In this document: piece by piece, positions 35,728 to 45,963 of the stretch
How positions within the stretch are numbered: the stretch's first letter is position 1
Layout of the letters: the number at the start of each line of letters is the position of its first letter
Source of the DNA: Tindallia magadiensis
GTDB taxonomy: Bacteria; Bacillota; Clostridia; Peptostreptococcales; Tindalliaceae
Assembly: GCF_900113635.1 (NCBI RefSeq)
Contig: NZ_FOQA01000001.1
Location: forward strand, 310,001 to 374,000
Length of the DNA stretch: 64,000 nucleotides
Reading direction: 5' to 3'
The notes under the pieces: generated by a model
What the model was told of the DNA's origin: nothing
Seen by the model: the letters and a program-made list of their open reading frames with translations, nothing else
Databases searched by the model: none
Program-made: the position numbers and the translations under genes

Positions 35728-35756
35728 ATTTTACTTCAATTCTGACTCTCCGTCAA
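35728..35756 (-). promoter_or_regulatory. Sigma-A promoter of the nucleoside operon
   Basis: -35 TTGACG (35751-35756), 17-bp spacer and -10 TAAAAT (35728-35733). The -35 box overlaps the rnr stop codon (35753-35755), so the operon promoter is embedded in the end of rnr. Confidence 0.75.
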
Positions 35757-37870
35757 TGACTTAGATCATTTTTCAAATCATCCACAATTGATAAATGAAT
35801 TTCTCGTCTTTTTACGTCAACATCTTCAATTTTAACCATCAAATAATCGCCAATGCTATATGTTTTTTTAGTTCTTTCTCCAATTAACTTTAGTTGACTC
35901 TGATCAAACCGATAGTAATCATCATCCATATCGCTCAGTCTCGTCAATCCTTCTACTGAATTTTCAAGTTCAATAAAAATCCCAAAAGAAGTAACGCTAG
36001 AAATAAAACCACTATAATGAGATCCTATACGTTCTTTCATAAATAATGCTTTTTTCAAATCTTTTGATTCTCGTTCAGCTTCTTCTGCCTTCCGCTCCAT
36101 CTCCGATGCATGCTTAGACATTTCTTCTAATTTTACTGTCATTTTATCTTGAGCTGATTGATCTAAGTCAGAAGACATTTGAATATGTTCTTTTATAATT
36201 CTGTGTATGGCAAGATCAGGGTATCTTCTTATAGGCGACGTAAAGTGACAATAATGCTCTGCTGCTAACCCATAGTGACCTAGCGGTTTTGTAGTGTATC
36301 TAGCCTTTTTCAGAGATCTTAGCATCATAGCGTTAATCATTTTACCTTCTTTTTTTTCTTCTACTTCTTTTAATAATAATTGTAATGTCTTTGGATGAAT
36401 TGAATTGAATTGACCTTTCAGCGTATACCCAAAATGATAGATAAACTCTCTGAATTTTAACAATTTTTCCGAATCAGGTTCTTCATGGACTCGATAAATG
36501 AACGGATTTTTCAGCCAATAAAAATGTTCTGCAACCGTTTCATTACAAACCAGCATAAATTCTTCGATCATTCGATTGGCCATTCTTCTTTCTTCAGGAA
36601 TAATGTCGATAGGATATCCGGTATTATCAAGAATCACCTTAGACTCAGGAAAATCGAAATCAATGGCTCCTCTTTCTTCTCGCTTTTTTCGTAAAACCTG
36701 ACACAACTCTTTCATCTTAAAAAAACTATCCGATAACTCTTTGTATTTAGCTATTAATGTTTCGTCATGATTTTCAACAATATCGCTTACATCATCATAA
36801 GTCATTCTTGCATCTGTTCTAATAATTGTCTCCGCAATTTCATAATCTTCAACAACCCCACTGGTATTAATTTTCATTATTACAGACAACGCTAACCTGT
36901 CTTCATTAGGATTAAGACTACAGATACCGTTAGAAAGCTGATGGGGTAACATTGGTAAGACTCGATCTACTAAATAAACGCTTGTAGCCCTTTTAAAAGC
37001 ATCTCTATCTAATTCAGTTCCTTTTTTAACATAGTGTGCTACATCTGCAATATGCACTCCCAGTTGAAATGTGTCGGAATCTATTTTTTCAATGGAAACA
37101 GCATCATCAAGATCTTTTGCATCTAAACCATCAATAGTCACCATAAGAGTATCTCTAAGGTCTTTTCGATGCTTTATCTCTTTTTTACCTATTTCTTGTG
37201 AAATCATTTTTGTTTCTTTAACGGCTTTTTTGGAAAAAGACTCTGGTAAGTGGTGTTTTTTAATAATAGCTCTTAAATCCGTGTCTGGAGAGTTTGGATC
37301 TCCTAAAACTTCAATAATTTTCCCTTCCGGATTTCTGCGATTTTCTGGCCATGAGGTTATTTTGCATACAACTTTATGACCATTAGGAGCTTTACTATTC
37401 TGCTTTCCAGGCAGAAAAATATCCGCATGAAATCGATGATCATCAGGAACGCAGAAACCATGATTTTTTGATTTTTGAAAAGTTCCAACTACTTCTGTTA
37501 TTCCCCGCTTTAGAACTCGAACAATTTCTCCTTCAGCCTTAAATGACTCAGAAGAGTTTTGATTTACTTTAACTAGAACAAGGTCTTGGTGCAATGCACC
37601 ATTCATCATATTAGAAGGTATATATACCGAGTTAATTTCTGCTCTGTCAGAATCAACAAAGCCATATCCTTTCCAGTGACCAACTAACACTCCAGTCATA
37701 AAGCCCATTTTTTCCGGAACGCCATATCTACCAGTTCGACTTCTCATTATTTGTCCATCTTTTTCCATCTCGTTCAATATGTTAGTAAATATTTTCTTTT
37801 GATCCCAATCAATGTCCATTGCTTCCATTAGTTCAACCAAAAGAAGTGGTTTGTACACCGATTCTTTCAT
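35753..37870 (-). CDS. rnr: Ribonuclease R (3'-5' exoribonuclease)
   Basis: Degrades structured RNA and takes part in tmRNA-linked mRNA decay. 705 residues from the ATG: a partial winged helix, cold-shock domains (about 50-200), an RNB catalytic domain (about 240-570; GLDAKDLDDAVSIEK acidic cluster), and a C-terminal S1 domain (GSHYSGFISSVTSFGIFIEL). No lysine-rich tail. The ATG at 37870 lacks a ribosome site, while the frame is open upstream to an AGGGGG site placed 7 nt before an in-frame ATC at 37894; starting there adds eight residues (IKEKIIEY) typical of RNase R N-termini. The true start may therefore be non-AUG. Confidence 0.93.
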   Translation of the reverse strand: MKESVYKPLLLVELMEAMDIDWDQKKIFTNILNEMEKDGQIMRSRTGRYGVPEKMGFMTGVLVGHWKGYGFVDSDRAEINSVYIPSNMMNGALHQDLVLVKVNQNSSESFKAEGEIVRVLKRGITEVVGTFQKSKNHGFCVPDDHRFHADIFLPGKQNSKAPNGHKVVCKITSWPENRRNPEGKIIEVLGDPNSPDTDLRAIIKKHHLPESFSKKAVKETKMISQEIGKKEIKHRKDLRDTLMVTIDGLDAKDLDDAVSIEKIDSDTFQLGVHIADVAHYVKKGTELDRDAFKRATSVYLVDRVLPMLPHQLSNGICSLNPNEDRLALSVIMKINTSGVVEDYEIAETIIRTDARMTYDDVSDIVENHDETLIAKYKELSDSFFKMKELCQVLRKKREERGAIDFDFPESKVILDNTGYPIDIIPEERRMANRMIEEFMLVCNETVAEHFYWLKNPFIYRVHEEPDSEKLLKFREFIYHFGYTLKGQFNSIHPKTLQLLLKEVEEKKEGKMINAMMLRSLKKARYTTKPLGHYGLAAEHYCHFTSPIRRYPDLAIHRIIKEHIQMSSDLDQSAQDKMTVKLEEMSKHASEMERKAEEAERESKDLKKALFMKERIGSHYSGFISSVTSFGIFIELENSVEGLTRLSDMDDDYYRFDQSQLKLIGERTKKTYSIGDYLMVKIEDVDVKRREIHLSIVDDLKNDLSH

Positions 37871-37997
37871 ATACTCAATGATTTTTTCTTTGATATCGTT
37901 TCCCCCTATACTAATGTTATCGTCCTTACATCATTATTAATGTTTGATTTTTCATTGCTTACCATATTGTTTACCCTTACTTTATATAAAAGTTGCA

Positions 37998-38270
37998 TTA
38001 ATTTAACATTTTATTTGATAGTAATCTAGCAATTATTATCACATGAATTACTACCATCAAAGGCACGCCTATTTTGAATAATACTTTCTGTGTTTTATGT
38101 CTCCACGTCACCATACCAGCCCATACCCCAAAGGCACCTCCTATTAGAGAAAGTAGGAGTAGATGTTTTTCAGCGATTCTTTTTTTATTTTTTTTCGATT
38201 GTTTTTTATCCCACCACATCATTATAAAAGCAATAATAACAACAGCTATATAGTACATGATTAAAAGCAT
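37998..38270 (-). CDS. DUF1294-family small membrane protein
   Basis: A 90-residue protein with three hydrophobic segments. The DUF1294 pattern is visible: WWDKKQSKKNKKRIAEKHLL, LLSLIGGAFGVWAGM and RHKTQKVLF. Function unknown. It lies between the pyrophosphatase terminator and rnr and is probably expressed separately. Confidence 0.85.
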   Translation of the reverse strand: MLLIMYYIAVVIIAFIMMWWDKKQSKKNKKRIAEKHLLLLSLIGGAFGVWAGMVTWRHKTQKVLFKIGVPLMVVIHVIIIARLLSNKMLN

Positions 38271-38324
38271 ATGCCACCTCTATTTCTTCGTCAATCACTA
38301 TTCATATAATAAAATCTCTGAACG

Positions 38325-38366
38325 AAAAAATCCCCTTTCAGCTGACAGCCGAAAGGGGATTTTGTT
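38325..38366 (-). terminator. Terminator of the pyrophosphatase gene
   Basis: A long stem on the minus strand: AAAATCCCCTTTC with GAAAGGGGATTTTTT around a GC-rich GGCTGTCAGCT centre. It overlaps the last bases of the gene and ends in a six-T run. Confidence 0.9.
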
Positions 38367-40374
38367 AAAACAACCCGGTCAATGCTCCACCAAAAGCAAT
38401 AAACAAAGGTGCAAACACAACCGACACAATGGTCATAAGCTTGATAAGTATATTAATAGAAGGTCCTGAGGTATCCTTAAAAGGATCACCTACAGTATCA
38501 CCAACAACAGCAGCTTTATGGGATTCACTTCCCTTACCACCATGATGACCTTCTTCAATATATTTTTTTGCATTATCCCAAGCACCACCAGCATTCGCCA
38601 TCATAATTGCCAATAATACTCCTGCTCCTAAAGCACCTGCTAATAAGCCACCAACAGCAGCGGGGCCTAACAAAAGTCCCATCAAAATAGGAGCCAGTAC
38701 GGCTAATAATCCTGGGATAACCATTTCCTTTAGAGCTGCAGCTGTACTTATATCTACGCAATTTGCATAATCCGGCTTGCCGGTTCCTTCCATAATACCT
38801 TCTATCGATTTAAACTGTCTTCTTACTTCTTCAATCATTTCATTCGCCGCTTTTCCAACAGCTTCCATCGTCAATGCTGAAAATAAGAATGGTAACATAG
38901 ATCCAACAAGTAGTCCAGCGATTACTGTCGGCTCTGTCAAGTCTATTGAAGAAAGACCTACAGCCGCTGTATAAGTTGCAAAAAGAGCTAAAGCGGTCAA
39001 TGCAGCAGATCCTATGGCAAAACCTTTTCCGATAGCTGCCGTAGTGTTTCCAACAGCATCCAGTTTATCTGTTATTTGACGAACGCCACTAGGCAGCTCG
39101 CACATTTCAGCAATACCACCTGCATTATCAGCAATAGGTCCATAGGCATCAACAGCTATTGTCATTCCTGCTGTTGCAAGCATGCCAACAGCAGCCAATG
39201 CAATACCGTAAAGTCCTGCTGACGTATAGGCTACTAAAATCCCTACAACGATAAAGAGAATTGGCCAAACAGTAGAAAGCATTCCTACAGCCATACCACT
39301 AATAATAGTAGTAGCTGGTCCAGTTTCCGATTGTTTTGCGATTCGTTTTACCGCTTCATAATCGCCTGATGTATAAACTTCTGTTACCTTACCAATCAAC
39401 ATGCCAACAATAAGACCAATAACAACGGCAAAAAAACCACCTAAGTCACCTAGTAAAGATCTACTAAGCATAAACGCTGCAACTACTGTTATTGCACCGC
39501 TAACATAGGTTCCTCTGTGTAAAGCTTTAGCAGGATCTGCATCATCATCACCTTTAACAAAAAATGTGGCAATGACAGAAGCTATAATACCCACAGCTGC
39601 TAAAAGTAACGGAAATAAGGCTCCGTTCATTCCATGAGCTATCAGACCAAGAGAAATTGCTGATATGATGGAACCTACATAGGATTCAAATAGATCTGCA
39701 CCCATACCAGCTACATCCCCAACATTATCCCCCACGTTATCAGCAATAACCGCTGGGTTTCGAGGATCATCTTCCGGAATTCCAGCTTCAACCTTCCCTA
39801 CCAAATCAGCACCTACATCCGCCGCTTTAGTATATATACCACCACCAACTCGACCAAAGAGAGCGATAGACGAAGCTCCCAGTGCAAAGCCAGTTATAAT
39901 AGACGCAGCAGATTCTGCCCCTTCAGCAGCACTTATAAAAATAAATAGTCCACCAACACCAAGTAGGCCAAGTCCTACAACTGACATTCCCATAACAGCT
40001 CCACCAGAAAACGCAACGCCCAGTGCTTTATTCATACCACTTTCTTTTGCCGCATTGGCTGTCCTTACATTTGCTTTAGTAGCAACCTTCATACCAAAAA
40101 AACCTGCAAGTCCTGAGAATAATGCTCCTATTAGAAAACAAACAGCAGTCAGTACATTTATTCCAACAGCTAGCACAATCGCCAGTACAACAACAAAAAT
40201 AACAAGGGTTTTGTACTCTCTTTGCAGGAAAGTCATCGCCCCTTCATGTATGTAGGAAGCTATCTCTTTCATTCTATCTGTTCCTACTTCAACTTTTTCA
40301 ATTTTCTGTGCCAGCATATAAGCAAAAATGAGTGCAATAATACCTGCCACAGGCGCCGCATAAAAATAATTCAT
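38365..40374 (-). CDS. hppA: Membrane-bound ion-pumping pyrophosphatase, K+-dependent type
   Basis: Couples pyrophosphate hydrolysis to export of H+ and/or Na+. 669 residues, about 16 membrane segments, with the pyrophosphate-binding cluster [20 protein letters not shown] and [20 protein letters not shown]. The motif [10 protein letters not shown] near residue 446 has Ala where K+-independent enzymes have Lys, placing it in the K+-dependent subfamily, which includes Na+-pumping forms. In a salt-loving anaerobe a Na+ pump is plausible, but the ion cannot be decided from what I can see. It follows secG by 44 nt and may be cotranscribed with it. Confidence 0.93.
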   Translation of the reverse strand: MNYFYAAPVAGIIALIFAYMLAQKIEKVEVGTDRMKEIASYIHEGAMTFLQREYKTLVIFVVVLAIVLAVGINVLTAVCFLIGALFSGLAGFFGMKVATKANVRTANAAKESGMNKALGVAFSGGAVMGMSVVGLGLLGVGGLFIFISAAEGAESAASIITGFALGASSIALFGRVGGGIYTKAADVGADLVGKVEAGIPEDDPRNPAVIADNVGDNVGDVAGMGADLFESYVGSIISAISLGLIAHGMNGALFPLLLAAVGIIASVIATFFVKGDDDADPAKALHRGTYVSGAITVVAAFMLSRSLLGDLGGFFAVVIGLIVGMLIGKVTEVYTSGDYEAVKRIAKQSETGPATTIISGMAVGMLSTVWPILFIVVGILVAYTSAGLYGIALAAVGMLATAGMTIAVDAYGPIADNAGGIAEMCELPSGVRQITDKLDAVGNTTAAIGKGFAIGSAALTALALFATYTAAVGLSSIDLTEPTVIAGLLVGSMLPFLFSALTMEAVGKAANEMIEEVRRQFKSIEGIMEGTGKPDYANCVDISTAAALKEMVIPGLLAVLAPILMGLLLGPAAVGGLLAGALGAGVLLAIMMANAGGAWDNAKKYIEEGHHGGKGSESHKAAVVGDTVGDPFKDTSGPSINILIKLMTIVSVVFAPLFIAFGGALTGLF

Positions 40375-40418
40375 TTACTGTGTCCCTCCTATTGAGTTTT
40401 AAGTTTCTAAATACTATG

Positions 40419-40655
40419 TTATTGGATTGCTACAAGAATAATCGCAACAACAATAAACATTACCGCACCTGCCGTGGTTACTTTTTTCAATATTCCTTCA
40501 TATCCTCTACCTTCCTTACCAAATAACTGTTCTGATCCTCCAGCTATTGATCCAGACAGTCCGGCACTTTTCCCAGACTGAAGCAGTATACTTGCAATCA
40601 GTACTATGGAAGCTATTACTTGTAAAATCATCAAGACAACTCTTAACCCATTCAT
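40419..40655 (-). CDS. secG: Preprotein translocase subunit SecG
   Basis: A 78-residue accessory subunit of the SecYEG channel with two membrane helices (about 4-24 and 57-77) around the conserved LLQSGKSAGLSGSIAGG loop and FGKEGRGYEGIL. The order eno-secG-rnr is a standard Firmicutes arrangement, here interrupted by the pyrophosphatase and DUF1294 genes. Confidence 0.93.
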   Translation of the reverse strand: MNGLRVVLMILQVIASIVLIASILLQSGKSAGLSGSIAGGSEQLFGKEGRGYEGILKKVTTAGAVMFIVVAIILVAIQ

Positions 40656-40732
40656 ATCTTAACACCTCCTATACTATGTCGTTAACAAAGCTATTCTATC
40701 ATAGAGACATTGTAAAATCAACAGCATTTTAA

Positions 40733-40777
40733 CATGCACCTTGAGGCCATGAGATCTTCATGGTTTCAAGGTGCATG
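40733..40777 (-). terminator. Long imperfect hairpin between eno and secG
   Basis: CATGCACCTTGA and TCAAGGTGCATG form the outer stem and CCATGA/TCATGG the inner stem around a 4-nt loop, with a 2-nt internal mismatch on the minus strand. It lies about 40 nt past the eno stop. No good T-run follows on the minus strand (TTAAAATGCTG), so termination may be partial. Confidence 0.6.
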
Positions 40778-40815
40778 CACATATTTCCAATTGATTGAAA
40801 ACTAATATATCTTGT

Positions 40816-42117
<1,302 letters not shown>

Positions 42118-42204
42118 CTATATATTGATATTACTTTGTACTAACTGAATAAAGATTACTGTTCACCAATGGCCTTTCGTATAGCCCGCTTTTCCACACG
42201 AGTC

Positions 42205-43743
42205 TTATCTAATCAGTAATGAATGACCAGACATTTCACTTGGTTTATGCATATTCATTATATCTAAAACAGTCGGTGCTAAGTCACATAGTTTTCCTTG
42301 ATGATGGAGCTTTACATTACCTAGTCCAGCAAGTATTAATGGAACTGGATTGGTTGTATGAGCCGTAACCACACTCCCGGTTTCTTCATCTATTAGTTCT
42401 TCAGCATTTCCATGATCAGAAGTAATTAATATAACACCTTCACGGTCAAGAACTTTTTTCACAATCATCCCTACACATTCATCAACAGTTTCCAAGGACT
42501 TAACCACTGCTTCCATTATACCTGTATGGCCTACCATGTCAGGATTTGCGTAGTTTACTACAATAAAATCCGCATCATTAGAATCTAAGTACTGTAGCAG
42601 CTCTTGTGTTACTTCTGAAGCACTCATTTCAGGTTTCAAATCATAAGTGGATACTTTGGGCGACTGAATAAGAATTCTGTCTTCGCCTTCGTAGGGTTTC
42701 TCAATGCCGCCATTAAAAAAGTAGGTCACGTGAGCATACTTCTCCGTTTCTGCTATTCGAAGCTGCTTTTTACCATTTTGAGATAATACTTCTCCTAGTG
42801 TATTACGCAACTGCTGTGGTAAAAAAGCAATTTTTACTCCTTTGATTGTCTGATCATATTGAGTCATTGTGACATAACATAAACCGATAGGATTTTGATC
42901 TCTTTCAAAATGTGGAAAATCCTCATCCATAAAAGCTCTTGTCATTTGTCGTGCCCGATCGGGTCGAAAGTTAAAGAATATTACTGAATCACCCGTCGAA
43001 ATTTGACCTTGCTGCTGATTGTCTTCATTAATGATTGTCGGCTTTATAAATTCATCATTTTCGCCTCTTTTATACGCTGATTTCACAGCGTCTACTGCCG
43101 TTTTAGCCTTTATACCAACGCCTTTGGTCATGGCACTATATGCCAGTTCAGTTCTATCCCATCTCTTATCACGATCCATAGCATAATAACGACCACTGAC
43201 CGTTGCGATACGTCCTAACCCAAGAACATGAATCTTCTTTTCCAGCTCTTCAATATACGAAACAGCGCTTTGTGGAGGAGTATCTCGCCCATCTAAAAAA
43301 CAATGAATAGCCACTTTATTTACATTTTTTTGCTTCGCCATCTCCAATAATGCAAAAAGGTGTTCAATGTGACTATGTACGCCACCATCTGATAATAAGC
43401 CCATTAAATGAAGGGTCGTGTTCTGATTGCATGCTTTAAGCATCGCTTCAGAAATCTGTGGATTACTAAAAAAATCACCTTCTTTAATGGCCTTGCTAAT
43501 TCGCGTCAATTCTTGATACACAATTCTTCCTGCACCTATGTTCAAATGCCCAACTTCAGAATTTCCCATTTGGTCTTGCGGCAATCCTACAGCTAATCCA
43601 CTAGCTTCTAACAATACATTGGGATATTTATTAAACATTTCCTTAAAGATAGGCATATCTGCCTTAAATACAGCATTTCCAGTCTCATTGTCACTTTTTC
43701 CCAATCCATCTAAAATCATGAGTACTACTGGTTTTTTCATCAT
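42205..43743 (-). CDS. gpmI: 2,3-bisphosphoglycerate-independent phosphoglycerate mutase
   Basis: Interconverts 3- and 2-phosphoglycerate through a phosphoserine and two Mn2+ ions. 512 residues, alkaline-phosphatase fold. Active-site Ser62 in QMGNSEVGHLNIGAGR; metal motifs MILDGLG, DGRDTPPQSA, NYANPDMVGHTG and TSDHGNAEE are intact. It follows tpiA by 15 nt. Confidence 0.95.
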   Translation of the reverse strand: MMKKPVVLMILDGLGKSDNETGNAVFKADMPIFKEMFNKYPNVLLEASGLAVGLPQDQMGNSEVGHLNIGAGRIVYQELTRISKAIKEGDFFSNPQISEAMLKACNQNTTLHLMGLLSDGGVHSHIEHLFALLEMAKQKNVNKVAIHCFLDGRDTPPQSAVSYIEELEKKIHVLGLGRIATVSGRYYAMDRDKRWDRTELAYSAMTKGVGIKAKTAVDAVKSAYKRGENDEFIKPTIINEDNQQQGQISTGDSVIFFNFRPDRARQMTRAFMDEDFPHFERDQNPIGLCYVTMTQYDQTIKGVKIAFLPQQLRNTLGEVLSQNGKKQLRIAETEKYAHVTYFFNGGIEKPYEGEDRILIQSPKVSTYDLKPEMSASEVTQELLQYLDSNDADFIVVNYANPDMVGHTGIMEAVVKSLETVDECVGMIVKKVLDREGVILITSDHGNAEELIDEETGSVVTAHTTNPVPLILAGLGNVKLHHQGKLCDLAPTVLDIMNMHKPSEMSGHSLLIR

Positions 43744-43758
43744 CGACCTTCCTTCCGC

Positions 43759-44517
43759 CTAGCTGGAATGCTGAAAATGTATAATGTTAATAAAATCTTC
43801 ATCATTCAAGCTCGCTCCCCCTACTAATGCACCATCTATATTTGGCGACTCCATTATTTCAGAAATATTATCCGGCTTCACACTGCCACCATAAAGAATT
43901 CGAACTTTCTCAGAGAGAGTTTCTCCATACTTTTCTTTCAACCATCCACGAATAAATCCTATCGTCTCTGCCGCTTGCTCAGGAGTAGCCGTTTTGCCTG
44001 TACCTATTGCCCATACTGGTTCATAGGCGATCACTATCTTCGATGCCTCTTGGGTAGTTATGTTGACTAAACTATTTTCCAATTGATCTCTAAGCACTCG
44101 CTCTGTTTGTTGAGTCTCACGTTCATTAAGCAATTCACCCACACAAAGAATCGGTACTATTTGTCTTTCTAGAGCCTTTTTTACCTTTAAATTAATCATA
44201 TGGTTTGTTTCTAAAAAGATCTGCCTTCTTTCTGAATGGCCAATAATTACATATTTCACACCTAGTTCTAATAGCATATCTGCGGAAATCTCACCAGTAA
44301 ATGCCCCTGAATTTTCCCAGTGCATATTTTGTGCTCCCAGCATTATTGATGAATCACTTAAGCACTTCCCTATTTCAAGAAGCATTGGAAATGGACAACA
44401 TACTACCACTTCCGTATCACTTGCACTAACTTTGTTCGATATTTTCCTAACTAAATCTTTGCCAGACTCATGGTTCATGTTCATTTTCCAATTGCCAGCT
44501 ATTAACGGAATCCTCAC
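43759..44517 (-). CDS. tpiA: Triose-phosphate isomerase
   Basis: Interconverts dihydroxyacetone phosphate and glyceraldehyde-3-phosphate. 252 residues. Catalytic Lys11 (GNWKMN), His94 (IGHSERRQ) and Glu166 (AYEPVWAIGTG) are all present. The frame extends to an ATG at 44541, but the AAGGAG site lies inside that extension, 7 nt before the GTG at 44517, which gives the normal N-terminus. Confidence 0.95.
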   Translation of the reverse strand: MRIPLIAGNWKMNMNHESGKDLVRKISNKVSASDTEVVVCCPFPMLLEIGKCLSDSSIMLGAQNMHWENSGAFTGEISADMLLELGVKYVIIGHSERRQIFLETNHMINLKVKKALERQIVPILCVGELLNERETQQTERVLRDQLENSLVNITTQEASKIVIAYEPVWAIGTGKTATPEQAAETIGFIRGWLKEKYGETLSEKVRILYGGSVKPDNISEIMESPNIDGALVGGASLNDEDFINIIHFQHSS

Positions 44518-44567
44518 ATTAACACTCCTTCCACAAATCACTGATCAGCACTATAATACAGTCCTTT

Positions 44568-45767
44568 TTACTCGTTTGAAATAATGTCAATTCCAGGCAG
44601 TATTTTTCCTTCTAAAAATTCAAGCGATGCTCCCCCACCAGTGGAAACATGATGCATTTTTTCACTCATCTTCCATTTCTCGACAGCCGCCGCACTGTCG
44701 CCTCCGCCTACAATAGTAATGGCATCATTATCAGCCATGGCTTCAGCTACCGTTTTTGTTCCTTTAGAAAAGTTATCTATTTCAAAAACACCCATGGGTC
44801 CATTCCATATGATTGTTTTTGCTGCACGTATTCGCTCTACGAATAACCCTATTGTTTTTGGTCCAATATCAACACCTATTTTATCATCAGGAATACGATG
44901 TATCTCCGCGATTTCAAAGCTTGCTTGATTGGATAAATCCTTAGCTACAACCACATCAACAGGGAGTAATAATGGCACACCCTTTACTTCAGCTTTTTCA
45001 ATCATTTTTTTTGCAACTTCTATTTTATCTTCCTCTAATAAAGACTGTCCAATTTCAAAGCCTTCAGCCTTTAAAAAAGTAAACGCCATTCCTCCACCAA
45101 TTAAAAGTGCATCTACTTTATCAATGAGGTTATCAATCACTCCAATTTTATCAGACACCTTTGCTCCCCCTAAAATAGCCACAAAAGGTCTTTCTGGTTT
45201 GTTTAGCGCTTCCCCCATAATACCAACTTCTTTTTCTATTAAATATCCAATAGCTGAAGGAAGATGATTTGCAATACCAGTGGTAGAGCAATGTGCTCGA
45301 TGAGCAGTACCAAATGCATCGTTAATAAAGATAGTTCCTAAAGATGCCAACTCTTTAGAAAAGTTTTCTTCGTTTTTTTCTTCTTCTTTCCGAAAACGTA
45401 CATTCTCTAATAACATAATTTCTCCCGGTTTCAAATTTTCAGATATACTCTTTGCACGATGGCCTACAACTTCATCATCATCAGCAAATAAAACCTTTTG
45501 ATTTAAAAGATTTTCTAACTTCTCAGCAATTGGCTTTAATGTTAAGTCTTTTTTAGGCTCTCCCTTTGGTCTTCCTAAGTGTGACATCAATATAACCGAA
45601 GCATTATTTTCAAGCAGGTATTTAATAGTCGGTAAGGAAGCTTGTATCCGACTATCGTCTACAATTTTTCTCTCTTTATCAAGCGGCACATTAAAATCAC
45701 ATCTAAGTAATACTTTTTCTCCTTCCAATTTAACATTACTCATTTTTCTTTTATTTAAGCATACCAT
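44568..45767 (-). CDS. pgk: Phosphoglycerate kinase
   Basis: Transfers phosphate from 1,3-bisphosphoglycerate to ADP. 399 residues with RCDFNVPL, the SHLGRPKGE loop, LLENVRF, and the C-terminal nucleotide motifs NGPMGVFE and GGGDSAAAVEK. The frame runs upstream to 45818, but GAGGAGGG lies 6 nt before the ATG at 45767, so that is the start; about seven extra residues precede the usual N-terminus. First gene of the glycolytic operon here; gap and cggR, often upstream, are missing. Confidence 0.95.
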   Translation of the reverse strand: MVCLNKRKMSNVKLEGEKVLLRCDFNVPLDKERKIVDDSRIQASLPTIKYLLENNASVILMSHLGRPKGEPKKDLTLKPIAEKLENLLNQKVLFADDDEVVGHRAKSISENLKPGEIMLLENVRFRKEEEKNEENFSKELASLGTIFINDAFGTAHRAHCSTTGIANHLPSAIGYLIEKEVGIMGEALNKPERPFVAILGGAKVSDKIGVIDNLIDKVDALLIGGGMAFTFLKAEGFEIGQSLLEEDKIEVAKKMIEKAEVKGVPLLLPVDVVVAKDLSNQASFEIAEIHRIPDDKIGVDIGPKTIGLFVERIRAAKTIIWNGPMGVFEIDNFSKGTKTVAEAMADNDAITIVGGGDSAAAVEKWKMSEKMHHVSTGGGASLEFLEGKILPGIDIISNE

Positions 45768-45880
45768 GTAATCCCTCCTCTGTTTATTAAAACCATTTCG
45801 ATATCCACTGATATTCACTATCTTTTTGAATACCCTAAAACTAACTGCACGAACAGAATTCTCTACAAGATTCTCAATCT

Positions 45881-45914
45881 AAAAAAGAACAGGTCATCAT
45901 CATGAGACCCGCTC
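45881..45914 (-). terminator. Terminator after rpoN
   Basis: GAGCGGGTC and GACCTGTTC pair (two G-U pairs) around a 10-nt loop, followed by six T residues on the minus strand. It separates rpoN from pgk. Confidence 0.85.
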
Positions 45915-45963
45915 CTATTATATCAAATTTTTCTTCATTCTTGAAAGTATGAATTTTGAAACG

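Noticed and set aside
35659-35752. Purine riboswitch ahead of the nucleoside operon
   Set aside because: The leader is too short, and none of the conserved purine-aptamer core sequences is present.
40733-40777. Possible small-RNA gene at the long hairpin between eno and secG
   Set aside because: No promoter was seen for it; an intercistronic or terminator hairpin is the simpler reading.
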